Source of the DNA: Limnobacter sp. MED105
GTDB lineage: Bacteria; Pseudomonadota; Gammaproteobacteria; Burkholderiales; Burkholderiaceae_B
Direction: 5' to 3'
NCBI RefSeq assembly: GCF_000170915.1
Contig: NZ_ABCT01000002.1
Span: 124,001-188,000 of the forward strand
DNA length: 64,000 bases
In this document: in pieces, positions 1-9,632 of the stretch
Layout of the letters: each line of letters opens with the position of its first letter
Position numbering within the stretch: the stretch's first letter is position 1
The notes under the pieces: model-generated
What the model was told of the DNA's origin: nothing
The model's database searches: none
The model's input: the letters and a program-made list of their open reading frames with translations, nothing else
Position numbers and translations under genes: made by a program

Positions 1-348
1 AATGCCCGGTACGGTCTTGTTCTGGTAAACGCGAAACTCCTGGTTCTTGCCCAGCAACCACGTCCATGATTTCAATTCCAGGCGATAGGCACAGCGCCCT
101 GCGCTGGACATGGAAATCTGCTCCATTTCCACAATCACACCGTCAAAATAACGCGTGGTTTTCTCACGGGTTTCATAGGCCAGACAACAATTCTTTCCCA
201 GAAAATCGTCTGCATTCAACCGCGCAGAATCGGATTCCAGAACCACAGAGCCTGTACTGTTCTCGGAAAGTGATTCCTGCAAGCGCGCAGATCTGAAATG
301 AACCTCGTCCAGAGGAGCTGAACCGCTCAGGCTGATCAATCTGTTCAT
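1..348 (-). CDS. vgrG: T6SS spike protein VgrG, N-terminal part (cut by window edge)
   Basis: An open frame runs without a stop from an ATG at 348 to the first base of the window (116 codons), so only the N-terminus is visible. The translation has the start of the VgrG phage-spike fold: an early RLQESLSENS segment, the aligned YFDGVIVEMEQ stretch (family pattern YFHGxVxxxxQ), YRLELKSWTWLLG, and VYQNKTVPGI (family pattern xFQNKxVxxI). VgrG trimers form the tip of the T6SS puncturing device and carry effectors. The start codon overlaps the stop of the upstream OmpA-domain gene as ATGA, so the two are probably translationally coupled. Whether a C-terminal effector domain is present cannot be seen. 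Confidence 0.85.
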   Translation of the reverse strand, partial: MNRLISLSGSAPLDEVHFRSARLQESLSENSTGSVVLESDSARLNADDFLGKNCCLAYETREKTTRYFDGVIVEMEQISMSSAGRCAYRLELKSWTWLLGKNQEFRVYQNKTVPGI

Positions 349-884
349 TGGCGGCTGATTTCAACTCGGCGATTGGCGGGAGCAAAAGGATTATTCACGT
401 CAACCAGCTTCTCAGCACCCTTGCCCTCCACACGCAACAAGCGTGGCGATACACCCTTCTGAGTCAGGTAAGTTTTAACAGCTTTGGCGCGCTCTGAAGA
501 AAGCACCTGGTTCAAGGAAGCGTCACCGCTGGCATCGGCATGACCCGTAACCACAATTGGCGGGGAATCGGATGGACGATTACTCAGCACCTGTGCGAAA
601 ACATCCAACTGCTTTTTCAGTTCAGCGGGAAGCTCGGCAGATCCCAACTGGAAATGCGCATTCGGAATTGAAAAACGCACTGCGGGCTTGAACCCCATGC
701 ATTTGAAACCGTTTTTACGAAGCTCTTCACATGCCTCTTCGGGGAACAAACCCTCTTTAACCTGCTCGACTGCTGGAACTGTGTCGGCCAAATCAACCAC
801 CAACGATTCTGCATGGGACGGTGCGTGCAAGCCGATGAGCACGGGCGCCAACAAAGCTAACTTCAGAATATGTTTTTCAAACAT
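345..884 (-). CDS. OmpA-domain periplasmic protein linked to T6SS
   Basis: A 179-residue protein with a cleavable signal peptide (hydrophobic LALLAPVLIG, likely cut after SHA near residue 25). The C-terminal OmpA-like peptidoglycan-binding domain (about 70-179) shows the pattern FQLGSAEL, VVTGHADASGD, LSSERAKAVKTYL and NRRVEI. Two Cys residues (in EEACEELRKNGFKC) precede the domain. There is no lipobox, so it is probably soluble in the periplasm or bound to the wall. It lies head-to-tail with vgrG (ATGA overlap) and divergent from tssK. I infer a role in anchoring or placing the T6SS, as for TagL/TagN-type proteins, but that is from context only. Confidence 0.8.
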   Translation of the reverse strand: MFEKHILKLALLAPVLIGLHAPSHAESLVVDLADTVPAVEQVKEGLFPEEACEELRKNGFKCMGFKPAVRFSIPNAHFQLGSAELPAELKKQLDVFAQVLSNRPSDSPPIVVTGHADASGDASLNQVLSSERAKAVKTYLTQKGVSPRLLRVEGKGAEKLVDVNNPFAPANRRVEISRQ

Positions 885-1043
885 AGCTACTCCGGAATAG
901 GTAGGGCATCGGTAAAAAAATCACCTTAAAAAATCTCGTGATAGGATTTTTCGCGACTTGGGCCACGAGTCTATTCCTTTTGAAAAAATTCGCCCAACGA
1001 GTGATACATCACAGCCAACAGAGAGTGAAACTCATCCCCCTAA
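885..1043. promoter_or_regulatory. Divergent T6SS intergenic region
   Basis: These 159 bases separate the OmpA/vgrG genes (leftward) from tssK (rightward) and must hold promoters for both. The stretch is AT-rich. It contains a 6-bp inverted repeat, CTCGTG at 935-940 with CACGAG at 964-969, that could bind a regulator. No convincing sigma-54 or sigma-70 elements were identified, and the Shine-Dalgarno sequence before tssK is weak. Confidence 0.35.
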
Positions 1044-2408
1044 ATGACTAAAAATAGCCGTGTAATCTGGAGTGAAGGTCTCTTTCTCCAACCCCAACAT
1101 TTTCAGCAGCAAGAACGCTATTTCGACCATGAAATTCATATTCGAACAGCGCACTTTCACGGGCATTGCCACGGCTTTCATCAGCTACAGCTGGACCCTG
1201 ATCTGTTGCAGGCCGGCAAGGTGGGTATTCTCAAGGCATCAGGGTATTTTCCGGACGGGACACACTTCTCGATTCCTGACAAGGACCCGGCACCTCCCTG
1301 TCTTGATTTCGCCAATGCCGTGAAAAGCGGAAAGGTCTACCTTTCGCTGGCCAAACCCCACTGGGCGGGGAGGCATTTAGGCTGGACACCGGAAGAGACA
1401 CCAACAAACAACCGTTCGCCGCTAAAGTACCTGGCCGAAACCACTGAAATTTCCAGTGTTTACGACCCTGAGCTTGAACCCTCTGCGGTTGACCTGGCGC
1501 GCTTGAATCTTTTTTTGAGTGCGGAACACCTTCATCAGGAAGGGCATGTTCAACTGGCGATCTGCGAATTTCGTGAATCAAGAAATTCAGAAATCCAGCT
1601 TGTTGATGCTTTCATTGAACCTTGCTTGTGCAGCCTTCAAAACGCCAACATTCGCCGAATACTGGAAGCTGTACTGGCGTTGCTGGAAAGTAAAATCAAC
1701 CAGCTTCGGCAACGACGCGTGCGCAAGGGAAGCCACAACAGTTCGGAAATAGGGGACTTCTTGTTATTGCAAGCTTGCGTACAACAGCGATTGATTGTTG
1801 CACACCTGCTTCGCAGCAAACAGGTACATCCTGAGGCTGCCTACCTGCGACTTCTGGCTTGTTTGGGTGCAGTCACATTGCATGGTGACGACACCGCAGC
1901 CGACTTCTTGCCTAACTACGACCATGACAATTTGCGTTTGGCTTTTGATGCAGTTTTTACAGCCCTTCGCAATGCACTTGCAGGCCTTCACGACCAGCAC
2001 GCCGTACAAATTCCTTTGATACAAAAACAGGCGGGTGTTCATCTGGGTCAAATTACCGACAGAACCCTGCTGGTCAACGCTCACTTTTACCTGACTGTGC
2101 ATGCTGCGGCACCCGAGGAGTTGGTACAAAGACAATTTCCAAGCACTGTCAAAATTGGTCCGGTTGAGAAATTGCGCGACCTCGTCAATCTGAACCTCCC
2201 GGGTGTTCGACTAAAGCATGTTCAGCAGGCGCACGCCGCTTTGCCCTATTACGCAGACCATTTGTATTTTCAGCTGGAAACGCGCACAGATCCTTTGTGG
2301 AAAATGCTGGATCAAACCGGGCACATTGCGATTCATTACGCCGGCGACTTGCCTGAACTACGCCTGGAGTTGTGGGCTGTTCGCCGTGAACAGGAGCGTT
2401 TGCTATGA
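1044..2408 (+). CDS. tssK: T6SS baseplate subunit TssK
   Basis: 454 residues, the usual TssK length. The diagnostic N-terminus is present (VIWSEGLFLQPQHFQQQERY). TssK connects the T6SS baseplate (TssEFG-VgrG) to the TssJLM membrane complex in the cytoplasm. It is the first visible gene of the rightward T6SS operon. Its stop overlaps the tssL start as ATGA at 2405-2408. tssJ, which often precedes tssK, is not found in the intergenic region here, and tssA/B/C/E/F/G/H and hcp must lie outside the window if the system is complete. Confidence 0.95.
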   Translation: MTKNSRVIWSEGLFLQPQHFQQQERYFDHEIHIRTAHFHGHCHGFHQLQLDPDLLQAGKVGILKASGYFPDGTHFSIPDKDPAPPCLDFANAVKSGKVYLSLAKPHWAGRHLGWTPEETPTNNRSPLKYLAETTEISSVYDPELEPSAVDLARLNLFLSAEHLHQEGHVQLAICEFRESRNSEIQLVDAFIEPCLCSLQNANIRRILEAVLALLESKINQLRQRRVRKGSHNSSEIGDFLLLQACVQQRLIVAHLLRSKQVHPEAAYLRLLACLGAVTLHGDDTAADFLPNYDHDNLRLAFDAVFTALRNALAGLHDQHAVQIPLIQKQAGVHLGQITDRTLLVNAHFYLTVHAAAPEELVQRQFPSTVKIGPVEKLRDLVNLNLPGVRLKHVQQAHAALPYYADHLYFQLETRTDPLWKMLDQTGHIAIHYAGDLPELRLELWAVRREQERLL

Positions 2409-3769
2409 ATCCCAATGATCCGTTTTTCGCACTGGGTGGTGAACGCACCATTATCAAGCCACGCTTGGGTAAACCTGCATCGCCAGCCATTCAGTCGCTC
2501 GACAATATTTTGGGGCCATCGACCACCTCAGGTTCCGGCACGGGGATGCCCGACGCGCAAGCGCAAGCCGGTTTTGATCAAATGCTGCATCAACTTCAGG
2601 CAAACCCGACAGCAAGCCAGAACAAACTGCTGGCCCATGCCAGCCCGTTGCTGCGCTTGATCTGTACCTTGGGAGCGCTCAGCGATATTCCATCGCACAA
2701 GGCTTTGTCGGCCACCCTGTCAAAAGGCTTGACTGAACTTGATCAGAAACTGGAACAAATTGGGCGCGTACAGGCTGAACGTTTGTCCATTCGTTATGCG
2801 CTGTGTACCTTCATGGATGAACGTGCCGCCGGTACCCCATGGGGTGGCTCGGGCCAATGGGCCAATCACAGTTTGCTGTTGCAGTTTTTCAGTGAAACCT
2901 GGGGTGGGGAAAAGATTTTCGCGCTGATTCAGAAGTTGATGCAAAACCCTTCCGACAATCGGGATTTGCTAGAAGTGATGGCTGTGATTCTCAGCTTTGG
3001 ATTCAAAGGCAAATACAAGGTTGAACAGTGTGGCGACCTTGCTCTGAGTCAATTGAAAACCCGTCTTTTTCAATTGGTTCAACCCAATTCAACCAACACG
3101 CCAACCAGTCTTCACCCCGACTTCTGGCAATCGAAAGCACCCGGCAACAACAGGCGAATGCGCCAAATTCCCTTGTGGTTACCAATCAGCGCCCTGAGTA
3201 CTTTGGGCGCCTTGTTTTTCATCGGATTGTATTTCAACTTGAATACCCAATCGGATCACGCATTTGCAGAAATTGTATCCATTCAATTTCCATCACCCCA
3301 ATTCGCGCAGACTCAGAGTGAGCCCGTTCCAGTAACACAGGGACCTGAATTGCCCATTCAACTTCGGGAAGAAATTGTTGCGGGATTGCTCACCCTGAAA
3401 CAAATCGGCAATAAATCAACTGTGATTCTGACTGGCGACGGTTTGTTCAATTCCGGCAGTGCTGAATTGAATGACAGTGCAATACCGCTGGTGGAGAAAG
3501 TGGCCAGAAAACTTGCGCTACACCCGGGACAGATTACGGTGACGGGCTACACCGACAACCAACCTATTCGATCCATTCGCTTTCCATCGAACTGGCAGCT
3601 GTCCGCGGAACGCGCGGAACATGTGGGCCAACGCATCGCCACATTTCTTCCGAACACTGCAATTGCCACTGAAGGCGCGGGGGCTGCCAACCCGATCGCA
3701 CCCAATGACAGCGCGCAAGGCCGGGCAAGAAATCGTCGTGTCGAGATCATGCTGACTCACAACCAATGA
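2405..3769 (+). CDS. tssL: T6SS membrane-complex protein TssL with OmpA domain
   Basis: 454 residues: an IcmH/DotU cytoplasmic domain (about 60-220, with CTFMDERAAGTPWG and the WGGEKIF segment), one transmembrane helix (about 255-276, PISALSTLGALFFIGLYF), then a periplasmic OmpA-like domain (about 335-454, VTGYTDNQPI, LSAERAEHVGQRI, NRRVEIML). This is the extended form of TssL that binds peptidoglycan itself. It partners with TssM in the trans-envelope channel. It overlaps tssK by 4 bases and is followed 43 bases later by tssM. Confidence 0.95.
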   Translation: MNPNDPFFALGGERTIIKPRLGKPASPAIQSLDNILGPSTTSGSGTGMPDAQAQAGFDQMLHQLQANPTASQNKLLAHASPLLRLICTLGALSDIPSHKALSATLSKGLTELDQKLEQIGRVQAERLSIRYALCTFMDERAAGTPWGGSGQWANHSLLLQFFSETWGGEKIFALIQKLMQNPSDNRDLLEVMAVILSFGFKGKYKVEQCGDLALSQLKTRLFQLVQPNSTNTPTSLHPDFWQSKAPGNNRRMRQIPLWLPISALSTLGALFFIGLYFNLNTQSDHAFAEIVSIQFPSPQFAQTQSEPVPVTQGPELPIQLREEIVAGLLTLKQIGNKSTVILTGDGLFNSGSAELNDSAIPLVEKVARKLALHPGQITVTGYTDNQPIRSIRFPSNWQLSAERAEHVGQRIATFLPNTAIATEGAGAANPIAPNDSAQGRARNRRVEIMLTHNQ

Positions 3770-3812
3770 AGGCAGAGCTGAATCTCGAACTCCACATCAC
3801 CAGGTATTCAAC

Positions 3813-6800
3813 ATGCTTTTGAAATTTGTACTCAGCCTATTGGCATTCATTGGTTTTCTGGCCTTGATTTGGCTTGTGGGTCCAATTGTTTCTATTGGGG
3901 ATTCGCAGCCTTTTGCCGGCATCTGGATTCGAAGCACACTAAGCGTGCTGATTTTCGCACTGGTATTTGGCCCCTTGGCCTGGCGATGGTGGAAAGTTCA
4001 CAAAGCTGAACATGCATTGAAAGCAGGGCTGACTCGTCAGGATGAGCAATCTCAGATGCAAACCGCCAAGCTGCATGACATATTCAAGCAGGCCGTGGAA
4101 ACGCTGAGGCAGCATCAATCCCGCAAGGCTTGGTACCTTAGCAAACCCGGCTTGTACGAGTTGCCATGGTATGTGATTGTGGGCCCACCCGGCAGTGGAA
4201 AAACCACGGCACTGAAAAACGCCGGGCTTCGTTTTCCATTGCAAGACCCCTTGGGCAAGGAATCCGTCAAGGGCGTGGGCGGCACGCGAAACTGCGACTG
4301 GTGGTTTACAGACAAAGCGGTGTTGATAGACACAGCAGGCCGTTTCACTACGCAAGATTCCGATCAGAACACCGATGCTGCGGGCTGGAATTCTTTTTTG
4401 GGTCTGCTGAAAAAACACAGACCGAAGCAGCCAGTCAATGGTGTGCTTCTGACATTGAGTATTCAAGAGTTGCTGGACGTTGAAGCAAAACGAAAGGAAA
4501 CCGCTGCAAAAATTGCCTTGCGTTTGCAGGAGATGATTCGCACCCTGGGCATGTGCCCCCCAGTTTACGTGCTGGTAACCAAGCTGGATTTGCTCAGTGG
4601 TTTCAAGGAAACCTTTGGTCGCCTGAGTGAAACGGAACGCGCAAAAGCATGGGGCGTGAACTTCGAGCACCCCAACAATTTGAGCATCACGCTAAGCAAG
4701 GATTTGCCACAGGCTCTGGGCCAAATGATGGAGAAACTGAGCGTTCAGTTAGACGCTCGACTGGAACGGGAAGAACAAGCCTACAAATGTACAAAGCTGT
4801 TTGAGTTTCCATTGGCTGTGGCCCAATTGAAGCCCGCCATCGAAGGCCTGCTGAGCATGGCCTTTCAGTCGGACAGTCCTTTTGAAAAACAGGTGACACT
4901 ACGCGGTGTTTATTTAACCAGCGGCACACAAGACGGCAATGTGTTCGATCGAATTGCATCGGCGATGGCCAACAATCCAGCTGAAGGTACAACGGCCAAA
5001 GGCCCCGGGAAAAGTTTTTTCATTCGTGATGTGTTGTCGCAGGTGGTGTTTGCAGAACAGCACCTGGCTGCCTATGTGAAAAAGAAAGCCCTTCTTGAGC
5101 AGTTGGTTTATTTCAGCACAATCGCAGTGGCAGTGATTGGGGTTTCATTGTTGTCTTTGGGGTGGTGGGTTAGCCACGGCAACAACAGTGAAGCCATAGC
5201 ACAGACTCTAGAACGGAGCACTGCACTGGCCACGCAAACCGCCAACTTGCCAACAGAAGCACTGGCACCGCTGCAGGAATTGTTCAAGGCGCTGAATGAT
5301 TTACGCGCGGTAGCCCAAGCCAGCCCCGACGCAGTGAACCACACCTTGGGCCTGAATCAGGATGAAAAACTTCAACAGGCCGAACAAATTGCCTATCGGA
5401 ATTCCCTTGCGAATGCGCTAATACCCCGGGTGGCCAAGCGCCTTGAAGACCGGTTGCGGAATGCCTTGAATCAGGACATGGAACTGGCATATGAATCTCT
5501 GAAAGCCTATGTGATGATTCACACACCCAAACACTATGATGCAGAAGCCTTGTCGACTTGGGTGGTGTATGACTGGCAGCAAAATGTTTTTGTGGCTTAT
5601 GAGCCCGAACTGCGGGATTCGGCTGGTTTACACCTGGAGGCAGCAATTCACCTGGGAGCACCCAATAGCCTTCCACCCAAAGATCAAGAGCTGATCGATA
5701 CCGCTCGCCAAATCATCGGTGCCCAGGCGCTGGATGAACGCTTGTACAAACGCATGCAGCGGTTCTTCAAGCCGCAACCGGGTACGGATTTCAATTTGAT
5801 CAAAACTGTTGGTATCAGTGCAGCTGGAATTTTCAATCGACCCAGTGGGCAATCACTGAACCAGGGGGTGGACGCCCTGTATACGCGCCAAGGCTATGTC
5901 AGCTATTTTCTGGCGAAATTGCCAGTTGAAGCGGACCGCCTGCGTCAGGAATCAAGCTGGGTGATGGGGGGCACTTCCACAGGCAACCGGGCCAGTGAGC
6001 TGAATTCCAAAGCTTTGCTTCAACAGGCCCGTCAGCTTTATGTTCGGGACTATATTCGCACCTGGGACACCTACCTGAAAGATGTACAAATTCTAAAACC
6101 TGCACAATTTGACCAGGCCGTCGATTTGGCCCGCGTACTGGCCTCACCGCAATCACCCCTGAAAAAGTTTCTCGAGGGTGTTTCAACGCATACTCGACTG
6201 GCTTCTGCCATGAGCAAGGCTGGCGAAAAAACCGAAGCACTTGCCAACCAAAAAGCCAATCAGGCGCTGTCACCCAATCTGGCTCTACTGGCTGGGTCAG
6301 ACTTCAAACCTGTCGACTTCGAGATTCCGCTCGAACAGCAAGTGGACGACCACTTCAGTGACATCAATAATCTGTTTGAGGGCAACCCGCCTGCCTACGC
6401 CCAGGTGGCAACCTTGTTGAACGATTTGTATGCACAACTGGCGGCTGTTTCCAGCGCAAAGAAAAGCAAGGTCCCACCCCCACCTGCGTCTGCGATGGAC
6501 TCGCTGCTGGTGGGTGCTGGCGTACTGCCTGAGCCCGTACGTGCGATTGTTGGTCAATTGGCGGGACAAGGCAGCGCTCAAGGGCGTGCCGCAGAACGGG
6601 CGAATTTGACAGCAGACCTGCGCCCACTGCAAGAGGTGTGCAGACGCACTGTGACAAACCGTTATCCAATTCACCCTGGCTCAGGTCTGGATGTGTTGAC
6701 AGAGGACTTCGCCCGGTTCTTTGGGCCCGGTGGCCTGATGGATCAGTTCTTTTCGAGCCGCTTGGCGAGCGTGGTCGACACAGGTGGCGCGAACTGGACG

Positions 6801-7286
6801 CTGAAACCCTTGAGTGACGGTTCTGCACCACAGGCCAATCCTTCTCTGGTGCAGTTTCAGCGCGCAGCGCGTATTCGCGATGTATTTTTTCAAGGCAGCA
6901 AACCGACTGCAAGCTTCGATGTGGAAATGCGTTTGATCAACGCCAGTAACCCCAGTGATGTGTTTTACATTGAAACAAATGGCGACTTGAAAATGTTCTC
7001 GAAACAGTTTCAGCCCACCCACCGAATTCAATGGGGCGGGCAATTGCCTTCAACCACATTGCGTGTTCGGGCCTCAGAGGGAAACTACAAAACATACAAC
7101 GGACCTTGGGCACTGTTCCGCCTTTTCGATGCAGCTCAAATTCAGAACACAGAGCGACCAGAAAAATTCCGGGCGACTTTCAATCTGGATAGCAAACAAT
7201 TTGAGTTTGAAGTACTGGCCAATTCTGCCTTCAACCCGCTGCGGCTCACCGAGCTAAAACAATTCCGCTGCCCGGGCAATTTATGA
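3813..7286 (+). CDS. tssM: T6SS inner-membrane protein TssM (IcmF)
   Basis: 1157 residues, normal for TssM. Two N-terminal transmembrane helices (about 3-25 and 35-58) are followed by a cytoplasmic NTPase-like domain with an intact Walker A motif (GPPGSGKTT, near 124-132) and VLIDTAGRF. A third helix lies at about 431-455 (YFSTIAVAVIGVSLLSLGWW), then a large periplasmic region ending in the IcmF C-terminal domain. TssM spans the envelope with TssL and TssJ. The stop overlaps the tagF start as ATGA. The intact Walker A motif suggests NTP binding, which is not universal among TssM proteins. Confidence 0.95.
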   Translation: MLLKFVLSLLAFIGFLALIWLVGPIVSIGDSQPFAGIWIRSTLSVLIFALVFGPLAWRWWKVHKAEHALKAGLTRQDEQSQMQTAKLHDIFKQAVETLRQHQSRKAWYLSKPGLYELPWYVIVGPPGSGKTTALKNAGLRFPLQDPLGKESVKGVGGTRNCDWWFTDKAVLIDTAGRFTTQDSDQNTDAAGWNSFLGLLKKHRPKQPVNGVLLTLSIQELLDVEAKRKETAAKIALRLQEMIRTLGMCPPVYVLVTKLDLLSGFKETFGRLSETERAKAWGVNFEHPNNLSITLSKDLPQALGQMMEKLSVQLDARLEREEQAYKCTKLFEFPLAVAQLKPAIEGLLSMAFQSDSPFEKQVTLRGVYLTSGTQDGNVFDRIASAMANNPAEGTTAKGPGKSFFIRDVLSQVVFAEQHLAAYVKKKALLEQLVYFSTIAVAVIGVSLLSLGWWVSHGNNSEAIAQTLERSTALATQTANLPTEALAPLQELFKALNDLRAVAQASPDAVNHTLGLNQDEKLQQAEQIAYRNSLANALIPRVAKRLEDRLRNALNQDMELAYESLKAYVMIHTPKHYDAEALSTWVVYDWQQNVFVAYEPELRDSAGLHLEAAIHLGAPNSLPPKDQELIDTARQIIGAQALDERLYKRMQRFFKPQPGTDFNLIKTVGISAAGIFNRPSGQSLNQGVDALYTRQGYVSYFLAKLPVEADRLRQESSWVMGGTSTGNRASELNSKALLQQARQLYVRDYIRTWDTYLKDVQILKPAQFDQAVDLARVLASPQSPLKKFLEGVSTHTRLASAMSKAGEKTEALANQKANQALSPNLALLAGSDFKPVDFEIPLEQQVDDHFSDINNLFEGNPPAYAQVATLLNDLYAQLAAVSSAKKSKVPPPPASAMDSLLVGAGVLPEPVRAIVGQLAGQGSAQGRAAERANLTADLRPLQEVCRRTVTNRYPIHPGSGLDVLTEDFARFFGPGGLMDQFFSSRLASVVDTGGANWTLKPLSDGSAPQANPSLVQFQRAARIRDVFFQGSKPTASFDVEMRLINASNPSDVFYIETNGDLKMFSKQFQPTHRIQWGGQLPSTTLRVRASEGNYKTYNGPWALFRLFDAAQIQNTERPEKFRATFNLDSKQFEFEVLANSAFNPLRLTELKQFRCPGNL

Positions 7287-7891
7287 ACACCCATGCCGAA
7301 AAACTTCGCTGGTTTGGCAAACTACCCTGTGTGGGCGATTTTTGCCGCCACAACATGCCTGCCAGGCTACTAGAAACACTGGATCTTTGGCTTAGCAGCA
7401 CCATGCAAGAAGGCCAAGCTGCGTACGGTAGTGCGTGGACAAACGCGTATTTCAAAATGCCCATGCACGGATTTTTGTGGGGCTCGCGAGTGACACCCGA
7501 GTTTCACAACAATGCGGCGATCGGCGTCTTGATGCCCTCGGTCGACAAAGCCGGGCGGGCATTTCCATTTGTTTTGCTTCAAGAACTGCCTTCATGCAGC
7601 CTGGATAAACTTGCTTTTGAATCACTCGCACTGTGGTTTCAACAAGCCCACGCTTTGTGCGCGGATGCCTTGAACGAGGACTGGTGCCTGAACAAGTTTG
7701 AATTGAAGTCAGAATCTCTTGCGCTATGTATGGATGAGTCGGGAAGTAAGGATTCCATTCAGGTCGGAGACGCACAAAGCCATTGGTTCGAAATTGACTA
7801 CGGCGGTGCAATCAAGGCAGTACTTCAATGCGCGGGCTTGCCTGCAAGCCACGATTTCAATACCTTGCTTGGACTTGGCACCGCACCATGA
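7283..7891 (+). CDS. tagF: T6SS-associated protein TagF
   Basis: 202 residues with the TagF/DUF2094 N-terminal signature (WFGKLPCVGDFCRHNMP) and the conserved AYGSAW and GVLMPSVDKAGRAFPF segments. In other species TagF is a post-translational repressor of the T6SS and acts together with the PpkA kinase pathway. It is coupled to tssM upstream (ATGA, 7283-7286) and to the kinase gene downstream (ATGA, 7888-7891), which supports a joint regulatory role. The phosphatase PppA, which often belongs to the same module, is not in the window. Confidence 0.9.
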   Translation: MNTHAEKLRWFGKLPCVGDFCRHNMPARLLETLDLWLSSTMQEGQAAYGSAWTNAYFKMPMHGFLWGSRVTPEFHNNAAIGVLMPSVDKAGRAFPFVLLQELPSCSLDKLAFESLALWFQQAHALCADALNEDWCLNKFELKSESLALCMDESGSKDSIQVGDAQSHWFEIDYGGAIKAVLQCAGLPASHDFNTLLGLGTAP

Positions 7892-9561
7892 TGAACGAGA
7901 ACACCGTTATTCAGGCTGCGCCTGTGATACCCAATGATTCAGGCCAGCAACCGCTGCCTGTTGGCACACGGATTGAAGGATTTGAGATTCAGGATGTGAT
8001 TGGCGTGGGTGGATTCGGGATTGTGTACAAAGCACTTGATCCAATGCTTGAACGGCAAGTGGCCTTGAAAGAGTATTTGCCGGCTTCATTGGCCCAACGC
8101 ATTCCGGGTGGCGCTGTGAAAGTGCGTGAGGCACGCCATAAAAGCACCTTTGATGCTGGCATGCGAAGTTTTATCAATGAAGCTCGCCTGCTGGCACAAT
8201 TTGACCATGCTGCGCTGGTAAAGGTGTACCGGTTTTGGGAAATGGCCGGAACGGCTTACATGGTGATGCCACTGTACCAAGGCATGAACCTGAAACAGTA
8301 TGCCGAAAACCACGCTGCCCCGCTGGCGCAGGAACAACTGGTGAATTGGCTGCTTGTATTGACCGAAGCACTGGAGGTAATGCATTCGCAGCAGTGCTAT
8401 CACCGGGATATTTCGCCAGAGAACATCATTATTCAAGACAACACTGACCTGCCCATCTTGCTGGACTTCGGTGCAGCGCGCCGAGCCATTGGCAGTGTGT
8501 CGCAACCATTCACCGTGATTCTCAAAGCGAGTTACGCACCGATTGAGCAGTATGCCGAAGTGCCTTCCATGACCCAAGGTGCCTGGACAGATGTGTACGC
8601 ACTGGCAGCGGTTGCTCACTTCTTGATGACCGGAAAAACACCGCCTTCTTCAGTTGGGCGACTGGTGAACGACAGCTACCTGCCCTTGCATGAACGACTG
8701 GAATTGCCCTACAGCCCGCATGTAAAAAAGGCCATTGACCATGCACTGGCAGTGCAGCCACAAGACCGCACCGCCAGCATGTCGCTGTTTCGGCAGGCTT
8801 TGCAAACCGAAACACAAGACATTCTGAGCCTGTATGATCAGGCAGCCCACCCTCAACCGGAAACACGTCCAAAACGATCTCACTTAATAAGGCCAATGAA
8901 GCTTTGGGGCCCAGTGATTGTTGCTACGATTGCAGTTACGGCTCTGGTTGCGACATTCAACTTTGACCCAAATGTTCAACTCATGGAGGAAAAAGCTGAC
9001 ACCACGAAAACAACTGTTGTTCAAACAGATGGGGCCTCGGCTGAACCAATACCAATCAGTCCAGAGCTGACCAACAACTTGGATGCGTCGTTTCAAGCTG
9101 TAATCGACAGAGCCGACAGCGCACTGAATATCGAAATTGAACAAACCGTGCTTAAAATTGGTGTGGACTTGTTGCGTTTTCAAATTCAGTCCCAAGAGTC
9201 AGGTTTCGTGGCAGTGTATGTTCGTGGTAGCGACAAGTCGCTGATTCAATTACTTCCAAATGCACGTGTACCGGTATTGTCGATAGGAGCCAATAAGCCC
9301 CTGCAATTACCTCCGAATAATGAACCCATTCAAGCTGCAGGCCCTGCCGGTGAAAATCAGTTTCTAGTGGTGGTAACAGAGCAGCCGCGTAACTACGAGC
9401 ACTTGAACTTTCAGGACCACTACGGATTCGGCTTAATTCAGGCTGATCAAGGAAAAGCTGGATCGCCAATTCATGCACTCGAAGGAATTAGCCCGTGCGC
9501 CAATGGTAGTTGCATTGATCGACTGGCTGCAGCTTGGTTCTCATTAGATGCGGTGGATTAA
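7888..9561 (+). CDS. Membrane Ser/Thr protein kinase with DUF4384-like sensor domain
   Basis: 557 residues from the ATG that overlaps the tagF stop. An in-frame ATG follows directly at 7891; the frame stays open upstream to 7828, but that part is tagF sequence. The Hanks-type kinase domain (about 33-300) has the glycine loop GVGGFGIVYKA, the ALKEY lysine (about 60), HRDISPENI (catalytic Asp about 174) and DFG (about 193), so it should be active. A transmembrane helix (about 337-358) leads to a periplasmic part with a DUF4384-like fold (VDLLRFQIQSQESGFVAVYV, FLVVVTEQPRNY). This resembles PpkA-type kinases that trigger T6SS by phosphorylating Fha. The substrate and the signal sensed are not known from sequence. 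Confidence 0.88.
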   Translation: MMNENTVIQAAPVIPNDSGQQPLPVGTRIEGFEIQDVIGVGGFGIVYKALDPMLERQVALKEYLPASLAQRIPGGAVKVREARHKSTFDAGMRSFINEARLLAQFDHAALVKVYRFWEMAGTAYMVMPLYQGMNLKQYAENHAAPLAQEQLVNWLLVLTEALEVMHSQQCYHRDISPENIIIQDNTDLPILLDFGAARRAIGSVSQPFTVILKASYAPIEQYAEVPSMTQGAWTDVYALAAVAHFLMTGKTPPSSVGRLVNDSYLPLHERLELPYSPHVKKAIDHALAVQPQDRTASMSLFRQALQTETQDILSLYDQAAHPQPETRPKRSHLIRPMKLWGPVIVATIAVTALVATFNFDPNVQLMEEKADTTKTTVVQTDGASAEPIPISPELTNNLDASFQAVIDRADSALNIEIEQTVLKIGVDLLRFQIQSQESGFVAVYVRGSDKSLIQLLPNARVPVLSIGANKPLQLPPNNEPIQAAGPAGENQFLVVVTEQPRNYEHLNFQDHYGFGLIQADQGKAGSPIHALEGISPCANGSCIDRLAAAWFSLDAVD

Positions 9562-9632
9562 TTCTTCTGTAGAATGAAATTTCCCCAAGGGCTGAAACAT
9601 TACAAAAAAAGCCCAAAATTACCGGAGACGAC

